NCBI RefSeq assembly: GCF_001650025.1
Contig: NZ_LVVY01000106.1
Span: 1 to 43,468 of the forward strand
Direction of reading: 5' to 3'
From: Devosia elaeis
GTDB lineage: Bacteria; Pseudomonadota; Alphaproteobacteria; Rhizobiales; Devosiaceae
Length of the DNA: 43,468 nt
The notes under the pieces were generated by a model that did no database searches, had not been told where the DNA came from, and worked only from the letters and a program-made list of their open reading frames with translations. Of the stretch, positions 37,630-43,468 are shown piece after piece (positions within the stretch are counted from its first letter, which is position 1; each line of letters opens with the position of its first letter). Both the position numbers and the translations under genes were made by a program.

Positions 37630-37652
37630 TGTTTGCTTGAGGCAGGCCCAGA

Positions 37653-38252
37653 ATGACCAAGACCCTCGTCATCGATAATTACGACAGCTTTACCTACAAT
37701 CTCGTCCATTTCCTCGGGGAACTGGGCGCCGACATCACCGTGAGGCGTAACGACAAGATTACGCTTGAGGAAATCGCCGCCATGGCGCCGGCCGCCATCG
37801 TGCTGTCCCCCGGCCCCTGCACGCCCAACGAGGCCGGCATCTGCCTGGCGGTGATCGATCGCTTCAAATCGAGCATTCCCATGCTCGGCGTCTGTCTCGG
37901 CCACCAGGCCATGGGCCAGGCCCTGGGCGGTGACGTCATCCGCGCGCCGAGCCTGTTCCATGGCAAGACCAGCCGGATCAACCACAATGGCCGGGGCATT
38001 TTCCGCGGTCTCAATGCCGGGTTCGAAGCCACCCGCTATCATTCGCTGATCGTCAGCACCGAGACCCTGCCCGATGCGCTCGAAATCACCGCCACCACCG
38101 ATGACGGGCTGATCATGGGCATGCAGCACAAGACGCTGCCGCTGCACGGCGTGCAGTTCCATCCGGAAAGCATCGCCTCCGAGAACGGCCATGCGCTCCT
38201 GCAGAACTTCCTCAATATCGCCAACGACTTCAACGGCCGGAGGGCTGCATGA
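37653..38252 (+). CDS. trpG: Anthranilate synthase component II (glutamine amidotransferase)
   Basis: A 199-residue class I glutamine amidotransferase that supplies ammonia to TrpE. Seen: [36 protein letters not shown], the nucleophile Cys81 in [16 protein letters not shown], and the catalytic His and Glu in [14 protein letters not shown]. It may also serve PabB for folate synthesis if no pabA exists, which is common but unprovable here. A GAGG lies about 13 bases upstream, rather far, so the ribosome site is weak. The 3' end overlaps trpD by 4 bases. Confidence 0.96.
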   Translation: MTKTLVIDNYDSFTYNLVHFLGELGADITVRRNDKITLEEIAAMAPAAIVLSPGPCTPNEAGICLAVIDRFKSSIPMLGVCLGHQAMGQALGGDVIRAPSLFHGKTSRINHNGRGIFRGLNAGFEATRYHSLIVSTETLPDALEITATTDDGLIMGMQHKTLPLHGVQFHPESIASENGHALLQNFLNIANDFNGRRAA

Positions 38253-39271
38253 TGGATATCAAGACAGCGCTCAACAAGATCGCCGACGGCAAGGACCTGA
38301 CCGGTGAGGAAATGCGCTCCGCCATGCGCATCATCATGGCCGGCGAAGCCACCCAGGCTCAGATCGGCGCCTTCCTCATGGGCATGCGCCTCAAGGGCGA
38401 GACTGTGGGTGAAATCGCCGCCGCCGTCTCCATCCTGCGCGAACAGATGGTGCCGGTGACGGCGCCCGAAGGCGCCATCGACATCGTCGGCACAGGTGGC
38501 GACGGGCTGGGCAGCCTCAATATCTCCACCGCAACCGCCCTGGTCGTGGCAGCGGCCGGCGTACCGGTGGCCAAGCATGGCAACAAGGCGCTGTCGTCGC
38601 GTTCGGGCGCCTCGCAGGTGCTCGAAGCCCTCGGCGTCAAGCTGGACCTGATGCCGGAGGAGATCGGGTCGACCATTGCCCGCGCCGGTATCGGCTTCAT
38701 GTTCGCGCCGCACCATCATCCGGCCATGCGCCATGTCGGGCCCGCCCGCGCCGAAATGGGCGTGCGCACGCTCTTCAACCTGCTCGGACCGCAAGCCAAT
38801 CCGGCCGGCGTCCGCCGTTACCTGCTCGGCGTCTATTCCCAGCAATGGGTCGAGCCGGTAGCCGCCGCGCTGCTCGCCAATCGCGCCATCAAGGCCTGGG
38901 TCGTGCATTCGAGCGAGGGGCTGGACGAACTCTCCACCTCGGGCCCCAATTTCGTGGCCCAGATCGCCGATGGCGACCTGCGCAGCTTCGAGCTGCATCC
39001 CGAACAGGTTGGCCTGTCCCTGACCGACCCCAAGGACCTGCTCGGCGGCGAGCCGGCCGACAATGCCGCCGCCATGCTTGCCCTGTTGGAGGGCGCGCCC
39101 GGCGCCTATCGCGACACGGTGCTGCTCAATGCTGGCGCCGCGCTGCTGGTGGCCGACAAGGTGGCCAGCATCGAAGACGGCATTGCCCTGGCCCGTGAAA
39201 CGGTCGACAGCGGCAAGGCCAAGCAGACACTCGCCCGCCTCGTGGCCATTTCGAACGGACGCGTTTCATGA
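38249..39271 (+). CDS. trpD: Anthranilate phosphoribosyltransferase
   Basis: A 340-residue enzyme that joins anthranilate to phosphoribosyl pyrophosphate. Seen: the N-terminal helical part ([28 protein letters not shown]), the PRPP motif [42 protein letters not shown], and [36 protein letters not shown]. All family blocks are intact. The first ATG overlaps the trpG stop (ATGA); a second ATG follows directly and may also be used. It overlaps trpC by 4 bases, so trpG-trpD-trpC are translationally coupled. Confidence 0.97.
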   Translation: MMDIKTALNKIADGKDLTGEEMRSAMRIIMAGEATQAQIGAFLMGMRLKGETVGEIAAAVSILREQMVPVTAPEGAIDIVGTGGDGLGSLNISTATALVVAAAGVPVAKHGNKALSSRSGASQVLEALGVKLDLMPEEIGSTIARAGIGFMFAPHHHPAMRHVGPARAEMGVRTLFNLLGPQANPAGVRRYLLGVYSQQWVEPVAAALLANRAIKAWVVHSSEGLDELSTSGPNFVAQIADGDLRSFELHPEQVGLSLTDPKDLLGGEPADNAAAMLALLEGAPGAYRDTVLLNAGAALLVADKVASIEDGIALARETVDSGKAKQTLARLVAISNGRVS

Positions 39272-40080
39272 CCGATATTCTCCAGCAGATCGAAGCCTAT
39301 AAGCGCGAGGAGATCGCCGCGGCCAAAAGCATGCGCCCCTGGGCCGAAGTGGTGGCGGAGGCCCATGACCAGCCGGCGCCGCGCGGCTTCCTCAAGGCGC
39401 TCAAGGCCAAGCGCGCCAATGGCGATTACGCCCTGATCGCCGAGGTGAAGAAGGCCAGCCCCTCCAAGGGCCTGATCCGCGCCGATTTCAACCCGGCCGA
39501 AATCGCCCGCGCCTATGAAAGCGCGGGGGCCGCGTGCCTTTCCGTGCTGACCGACCGCCCGAGCTTTCAGGGCTCGCCGGCCTATCTGGTCGAGGCGCGC
39601 GCCGCCACCGGCCTGCCTGCGCTGCGCAAGGATTTCCTGTTCGAAACCTATCAGGTGGCCGAGGCGCGCTCCTGGGGCGCCGATTGCATCCTCATCATCC
39701 TCGCCGCCGTGGGCGACGACGTCGCGCGCTACCTGCTCGATGCCGCCGAGGAATGGGGCATGGACGCGCTGGTGGAAGTCCATGACCAGATCGAACTGGA
39801 CCGGGCACTGGCGCTGAACTCGAAATTCATCGGCATCAACAACCGCAATCTGCGCACCTTCGAGACGACGCTGGACACCACCATCAGCCTCGCCGCGGGT
39901 GTTCCGTCCGACGTACTGCTGGTCAGCGAAAGCGGTATCCTCACCCATGAGCACGTCACCATGCTCGACGAACGCTGCGGGGTCGGCACGTTCCTGGTCG
40001 GGGAGAGCCTGATGCGCCAGCAGGACGTCGCCGCCGCCACCCGCGCGCTGCTGATGGGCGCGCCCGAGCAGGTACGCTGA
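39268..40080 (+). CDS. trpC: Indole-3-glycerol-phosphate synthase
   Basis: A 270-residue single-function TIM barrel that forms indole-3-glycerol phosphate from CdRP. Seen: [23 protein letters not shown] with the catalytic Glu and Lys, [47 protein letters not shown] (second catalytic Lys in RKDF), [29 protein letters not shown] and VSESGIL. It is not fused to TrpF, which is absent from the window, as are trpA and trpB. Its stop shares one base with the moaC start, so molybdopterin genes continue the same transcript. Confidence 0.97.
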   Translation: MTDILQQIEAYKREEIAAAKSMRPWAEVVAEAHDQPAPRGFLKALKAKRANGDYALIAEVKKASPSKGLIRADFNPAEIARAYESAGAACLSVLTDRPSFQGSPAYLVEARAATGLPALRKDFLFETYQVAEARSWGADCILIILAAVGDDVARYLLDAAEEWGMDALVEVHDQIELDRALALNSKFIGINNRNLRTFETTLDTTISLAAGVPSDVLLVSESGILTHEHVTMLDERCGVGTFLVGESLMRQQDVAAATRALLMGAPEQVR

Positions 40081-40559
40081 TGGCTGGCGGCCTCACCCAT
40101 CTCAACGACAAGGGCGAAGCCCATATCGTCGATATCGGTGACAAGGCGGTTACACATCGGCGCGCCGTGGCGCAGGCGCGGCTGAGCGGGCGGAAGGAAA
40201 CCATTGCCACCATCCTAGCCGGCGGGCTCAAGAAGGGCGACGCCCTGGCCGTCGCCCGGATCGCCGGCATCATGGCCGCCAAGAAGACGTCCGAGTTGAT
40301 CCCCCTTTGCCATCCGCTGCCGCTGACCAAGGTGAGCGTCGATATTGAAGGCGATGGGGAAAGCGCCATCCTGGTCCGCGTCACCGCCGAGACCAATGGC
40401 CAGACCGGGGTGGAGATGGAAGCCCTGGTGGCCGCCTCCACCACGGCCCTCACCCTCTACGACATGGCCAAGGCCATCGACCGCGCCATGGTCATCTCCG
40501 ATATCTGCCTCCTGGAAAAATCCGGCGGCAAATCGGGCGACTTCGTACGGTCACCATGA
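40080..40559 (+). CDS. moaC: Cyclic pyranopterin monophosphate synthase
   Basis: A 159-residue enzyme that, with MoaA, turns GTP into cyclic pyranopterin monophosphate, the first stage of molybdenum cofactor synthesis. Seen: [48 protein letters not shown] with the active-site His-containing LCHPL block, [23 protein letters not shown] and the C-terminal [17 protein letters not shown] with the catalytic lysine. Full length. Coupled to trpC by a one-base overlap (TGATG) and to moeA by four bases. moaA, moaD and moaE are not nearby. Confidence 0.96.
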   Translation: MAGGLTHLNDKGEAHIVDIGDKAVTHRRAVAQARLSGRKETIATILAGGLKKGDALAVARIAGIMAAKKTSELIPLCHPLPLTKVSVDIEGDGESAILVRVTAETNGQTGVEMEALVAASTTALTLYDMAKAIDRAMVISDICLLEKSGGKSGDFVRSP

Positions 40560-41758
40560 GCCTCCTGCCGGTCGAACAGGCTTTAGCGGCCATTCTCGCG
40601 CGGGTGCCGCCGGTCGGCACGGAGCGGGTGGCGCTCTCGGCCGCCGCCGGCCGGGTTCTCGCCGCCCCGCTCGTCGCCACGCATGACCAGCCCCCCTTTC
40701 ACGCCAGCGCCATGGATGGCTATGCGCTGCGCGCTGCCGACGTGTCGGAGGGCACGGCGCTCAAGATCATCGGCATGTCCCAGGCCGGTTCCGGCTTTGC
40801 CGGCGCCCTCGGACCCGGCGAAGCCGTCCGTATCTTCACCGGGGCCCCCCTGCCGCCGGGCGCCGACACCGTGATCATGCAGGAACAGGCCGTGCGCGAG
40901 GGCGACATGGTGCGGTTCACCGCCCCTGCCCGGCTCGGCCACAGCGTGCGGCCGAAGGGGAACGATTTTGCCAAAGGTGACGTGCTCATCGAAGCCGGCG
41001 CGCGCCTGACCCCGATGCAGATCTCCGTGGCTGCGGCCGCCAATCAAGCCGAACTCGCGGTGGCGCGCCGGCCGCGCATCGGCCTCCTGGCCACTGGTGA
41101 CGAACTGGTCCTGCCCGGCAGCGCGCTCGGCCCCGACCAGATCGTCGCGTCCAACTCTTTCGGCCTCGCCGCCCTGCTGGCGCCCTATGCGGACGACATC
41201 GAGGACCATGGCATCGTGGGCGACGAGGACGCTTTGCTCCGCGCTCGCCTCGACCAGGCCTTCGCGGCCGCACCCGACATTCTCGTCACCACCGGCGGCG
41301 CCTCGGTGGGCGAACATGACCTCGTGCAGGACGCGCTCAAGGATCTCGGCGTGTCGCTCGATTTCTGGCGCATCAATATGCGCCCCGGCAAGCCGCTCAT
41401 GTTCGGCACCCGTGGCCAGACGCTGGTTTTCGGGCTTCCCGGCAATCCGGTTTCCGCCATGGTCACGGCGATCATGTTCATCAAGCCCGCCCTGCGCGCC
41501 TGGCTCGGTCATCCCGAACCCGACCATTGGCGCCTGCCGCTGGCCGCCCCGACGCCGCCGAACAGCGCCCGCCGCCATTATATGCGCGCTCGCCTGGTCC
41601 ACACGCCGGACGGGCCGCAGGTCCTGCCCATTTCCCAGACCGATAGCGGCCACACCTCGTCCCTGGCCCATGCCGACCTGCTGATCGTCCAGCCCGAGAA
41701 TGATCCCGGCCAATCCGCCGGCACAAATGTCGAAGTGCTCCCCATCGACGCCTTCTAG
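40556..41758 (+). CDS. moeA: Molybdopterin molybdenumtransferase
   Basis: A 400-residue MoeA that inserts molybdate into adenylated molybdopterin. Domains: N-terminal MoeA part with [15 protein letters not shown] and [18 protein letters not shown]; the central MoCF-binding domain with [38 protein letters not shown] and [12 protein letters not shown]; and a C-terminal beta-barrel (about 325-400). All signature loops are present. It begins inside the moaC stop (ATGA). After it, a 142-base gap holds the lexA promoter, so the trp-moa-moe operon probably ends here. Confidence 0.96.
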   Translation: MSLLPVEQALAAILARVPPVGTERVALSAAAGRVLAAPLVATHDQPPFHASAMDGYALRAADVSEGTALKIIGMSQAGSGFAGALGPGEAVRIFTGAPLPPGADTVIMQEQAVREGDMVRFTAPARLGHSVRPKGNDFAKGDVLIEAGARLTPMQISVAAAANQAELAVARRPRIGLLATGDELVLPGSALGPDQIVASNSFGLAALLAPYADDIEDHGIVGDEDALLRARLDQAFAAAPDILVTTGGASVGEHDLVQDALKDLGVSLDFWRINMRPGKPLMFGTRGQTLVFGLPGNPVSAMVTAIMFIKPALRAWLGHPEPDHWRLPLAAPTPPNSARRHYMRARLVHTPDGPQVLPISQTDSGHTSSLAHADLLIVQPENDPGQSAGTNVEVLPIDAF

Positions 41759-41834
41759 AGACCACCGGGCTTGGCCCGCTGGCCCACCTCTCCTCGGGCC
41801 CAATTGACCTACGGCGAATACTTTGCCGCCCGTA

Positions 41835-41863
41835 TTGCAGAACATAACTGGAACACGTATAGT
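41835..41863 (+). promoter_or_regulatory. Probable sigma-70-type promoter of lexA
   Basis: TTGCAG (41835-41840), a 17-base spacer, and TATAGT (41858-41863). Spacing is ideal, the -10 differs from TATAAT in one base, and the -35 keeps TTG. Transcription would begin near 41870, about 30 bases before the lexA ATG, and both SOS boxes overlap or flank these elements, as expected for a repressible promoter. Confidence 0.65.
41840..41854 (+). promoter_or_regulatory. SOS (LexA) box 1
   Basis: GAAC-ATAACTG-GAAC, the reverse-strand form of the alphaproteobacterial SOS box GTTC-N7-GTTC. It covers the spacer between the -35 and -10 elements of the lexA promoter. An exact match in both half-sites. Confidence 0.85.
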
Positions 41864-41864
41864 C

Positions 41865-41879
41865 GTTCCGTCTATGTTC
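41865..41879 (+). promoter_or_regulatory. SOS (LexA) box 2
   Basis: GTTC-CGTCTAT-GTTC, an exact alphaproteobacterial SOS box on the plus strand, covering the predicted transcription start and ending 21 bases before the lexA ATG. Together with box 1 it makes a larger inverted repeat with the -10 element in the middle. Confidence 0.88.
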
Positions 41880-41900
41880 CGATTCTGGGGTTTGGGGCCG

Positions 41901-42620
41901 ATGCTGACACGCAAACAACACGAGCTGCTGATGTTCATCCATGAACGGATGAAGGAAAGCGGCATCCCGCCCTCCTTCGACGAGATGAAGGACGCGCTCG
42001 ATCTCGCATCGAAGTCGGGCATTCACCGGCTGATCACCGCGCTGGAAGAGCGCGGCTTCATCCGGCGCCTGCCCAATCGGGCCCGGGCGCTGGAAGTGGT
42101 GAAGCTTCCCGATTCGATGAACCCCTCGCTGGGCGGCCGCAAGGCGCGCTTCGAGCCCGCGGTCATCGAGGGCAATCTGGGCAAGGTCGCCATGCCCCCG
42201 GCGCGCGGCAATGCCGTTGGCGCGGATGATTATGCCCGTCCGGTGTCCATCCCGGTCATGGGCCGCATCGCCGCCGGTACGCCGATCGAAGCCATCCAGA
42301 CCCACTCCCATACCATTGCCGTGCCGCCCGAAATGCTGGGCGCGGGCGAGCATTACGCGCTCGAAGTGCGCGGTGATTCCATGATCGAGGCCGGCATTTT
42401 CGATGGCGATACGGTGCTGATCAAGAAGCAGGAAAGCGCCTCGACCGGCGAAATCATCGTCGCCCTGGTGGATGACGAGGAGGCGACGCTCAAGCGCCTG
42501 CGCCGCAAGGGCAATACCGTGGCGCTGGAAGCGGCCAATCCCGCCTACGAAACCCGCATCTTCCCGCCCGACCGCGTCAAGGTGCAGGGTCGCCTGGTGG
42601 GCCTGCTGCGGAAATATTGA
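41901..42620 (+). CDS. lexA: LexA SOS-response repressor
   Basis: A 239-residue repressor-protease. Order: N-terminal winged helix-turn-helix (1-65; [17 protein letters not shown], recognition helix near [16 protein letters not shown]), a linker longer than in E. coli (about 66-115), the self-cleavage site A125-G126 in [10 protein letters not shown], and the S24-type protease domain with the nucleophile S160 ([14 protein letters not shown]) and K198 (ATLKRL). It represses its own promoter and other SOS genes until RecA filaments trigger cleavage. The frame is open 26 codons upstream, but that would run through the SOS boxes; ATG at 41901 gives the standard N-terminus. Autoregulation is strongly indicated by two boxes. 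Confidence 0.97.
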   Translation: MLTRKQHELLMFIHERMKESGIPPSFDEMKDALDLASKSGIHRLITALEERGFIRRLPNRARALEVVKLPDSMNPSLGGRKARFEPAVIEGNLGKVAMPPARGNAVGADDYARPVSIPVMGRIAAGTPIEAIQTHSHTIAVPPEMLGAGEHYALEVRGDSMIEAGIFDGDTVLIKKQESASTGEIIVALVDDEEATLKRLRRKGNTVALEAANPAYETRIFPPDRVKVQGRLVGLLRKY

Positions 42621-42621
42621 A

Positions 42622-42999
42622 ATGGGCTTCGCCTCGCCGCAGGAGGCCATGGCCTTTTATGGCGAGGTCATCAACCAGCACCGCTTCGATGCCCTGCTGC
42701 CGGTGCTGGCGGAGGATGTGAGCTTCTGGTTCAGTTCGGGCTCCCATTCCGGGCTGGCCGCGTCCCGGCAGGCATTCGAGAAAACCTGGGCCCGGATCGT
42801 GGACGAGCGCTATTGGCTCGAGGATCTGTACTGGCTGGCGATCGGCGATGACAGCGCCGCCTGCTCCTATCATTTCCACTGGACCGGACGGATGAACAAC
42901 GTCCCAGCCGCCGGCGGCGGCCGCGGCACGACCGTATTGCGCCGAGACCCCGCCGGCTGGGTCATCGTGCACGAACACTTGAGCGCGGAGCCGACCTAA
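42622..42999 (+). CDS. SnoaL-like/NTF2-fold small protein
   Basis: A 125-residue protein starting MGFASPQEAMAFYGEVINQHRFDAL, the typical SnoaL-like opening helix, with LLPVLAEDVSFWFSSGSHSG, KTWARIVDERYWLEDLYWLAIG and a final strand GWVIVHEHLSAEP that matches the W-x-I-x-H-E-H-x-S ending of NTF2-like proteins of the ketosteroid-isomerase/calcium-calmodulin-kinase-association type. Enzymatic role unknown. The start is 1 base after the lexA stop, so it is translated from the lexA mRNA and should rise in the SOS response. Whether that has meaning is unclear. No other gene follows in the window. Confidence 0.8.
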   Translation: MGFASPQEAMAFYGEVINQHRFDALLPVLAEDVSFWFSSGSHSGLAASRQAFEKTWARIVDERYWLEDLYWLAIGDDSAACSYHFHWTGRMNNVPAAGGGRGTTVLRRDPAGWVIVHEHLSAEPT

Positions 43000-43136
43000 C
43001 GCCGGCGCAGCCGATTCCGTGAGTTTGCGAAAGCACCTTCCCCCACGGCTCGTCACCCTCGGGCTGACGCGAGGGCTTGCACCACATCGGCTCCAAACCG
43101 CAAGCACCATACCGCCTTCCCACGCACCGAACCCAC

Positions 43137-43206
43137 ACCTCCCCCTTGACGGGGGAGGTAGCGCAGCTTGGCCGATAGGCCTAGCGGAGCTGGGAGGGGG
43201 TGCCGG
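43137..43206. repeat. Palindromic repeat with CTCCCCC/GGGGGAG ends
   Basis: Begins with a perfect 9-bp hairpin ACCTCCCCC (43137-43145) / GGGGGAGGT (43151-43159), then GCAGCTTGGCCGATAGGC and CTAGCGGAGCTGGGAGGGGGT, whose AGCT and GGGAGGGGG parts again pair within the element. Intergenic, directly followed by the family C repeats. This 469-base stretch (43000-43468) is repeat-filled and I find no gene in it. Confidence 0.75.
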
Positions 43207-43239
43207 CACACTGGGGCCTAATCGTGCCACCCGTCCCCT

Positions 43240-43360
43240 CACCCGTCTCGGGCTACGCCCGATCCACCCTCTCCCCGAGGGGGAGAGGAATAAGAGGCGC
43301 CCACCGACCCGTTCTTCTCCCCCTCGGGGAGAAGGTGCCCGAAGGGCGGATGAGGGGGAT
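43240..43360. repeat. Family C palindromic repeats at the right end
   Basis: Two perfect 9-bp hairpins: CCTCTCCCC (43268-43276) / GGGGAGAGG (43280-43288), and CTTCTCCCC (43314-43322) / GGGGAGAAG (43326-43334). They are flanked by CCCTCACCCGTCTCGGGC on the left and GCCCGAAGGGCGGATGAGGG on the right, which are rough complements, so the whole is a ~120-base imperfect inverted repeat. Same family as 30660-30790. Confidence 0.8.
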
Positions 43361-43468
43361 GCCCCTACGGGCACAGAACCGGCAAAACCAAAAAACTTAT
43401 CCCCGCCCCCTCACCCCTCCTACATACTGCCCTCGCTTCCCACGGGCTGCGCGGTCGCGACGAACAAT

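Noticed and set aside
34065..42999. A novel biosynthetic cluster combining trp and molybdopterin genes
   Set aside because: trpD-trpC-moaC-moeA-lexA adjacency is a common conserved order in Rhizobiales and needs no new pathway.

Overview
The window reads as a chromosomal core segment of a GC-rich alphaproteobacterium, most likely a member of the Hyphomicrobiales (a Devosia-like genome is my best guess, from gene order and repeat style rather than from any database search). Supporting signs are the fused IspDF enzyme, the E1-beta subunit of pyruvate dehydrogenase that carries its own lipoyl domain, an HdaA-type DnaA-like ATPase next to ppk/ppx, TTAA-N7-TTAA (CtrA-type) sites, and GTTC-N7-GTTC SOS boxes at lexA. 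No rRNA, tRNA, CRISPR array, prophage or complete insertion sequence is visible. I see 36 protein-coding genes, two of them very small.

Layout. 116-1816 (+): ispDF and the stand-alone CinA/PncC amidohydrolase. 1794-11284 (-): a central-carbon and lipoate cluster, transcribed leftward as ftsB, pdhA, pdhB, pdhC, an SGNH hydrolase, lpdA, a Gfo/Idh/MocA oxidoreductase, lipA, a COQ10/RatA-type START protein and a small ABM-domain protein. 11600-14172 (-): malic enzyme maeB with an overlapping Dabb-domain gene. 14276-15877 (-): a membrane CSS-EAL c-di-GMP phosphodiesterase with a CtrA-like site in front of it. 16017-19162: divergent aspS and rnd. 19342-24844 (-): AI-2E permease, hdaA, ppk, ppx. 24980-26643 (+): purM-purN. 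26899-29024: a nucleotidyltransferase-fold gene, a divergent DMT exporter and two tiny proline-rich genes. 29051-33942 (-): gatB, pyrG, secG, tpiA. 34065-42999 (+): ppiD, trpE, trpG, trpD, trpC, moaC, moeA, lexA and a SnoaL-like gene.

How the genes work together. The left third makes pyruvate dehydrogenase and the lipoyl synthase that completes its swinging arms; lipoyl domains occur on both E1-beta and E2. The middle contains cell-cycle-linked functions (FtsB, HdaA, a candidate CtrA-controlled c-di-GMP phosphodiesterase) and polyphosphate synthesis and hydrolysis. GatB together with an AspRS of the histidine-bearing, non-discriminating type suggests indirect (transamidation) charging of tRNA-Asn. 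The right third is a long, tightly overlapping trp-moa-moe run ending next to the SOS repressor.

The least ordinary material lies between genes. At least three families of palindromic dispersed repeats fill the gaps: family A, paired REP-like hairpins; family B, about 90-110 bp elements with AGACCTCAT/ATGAGGTCT ends; family C, CCTTCTCCCC/GGGGAGAAGG-type hairpins. One family B copy splits trpE from trpG and is followed by a mini-ORF with two Trp codons inside a hairpin context. A perfect 22-bp palindrome contains the stop codon of purN. I found no convincing multi-gene novel defence or biosynthetic system; the best leads are regulatory elements and the pair of small proline-rich genes.
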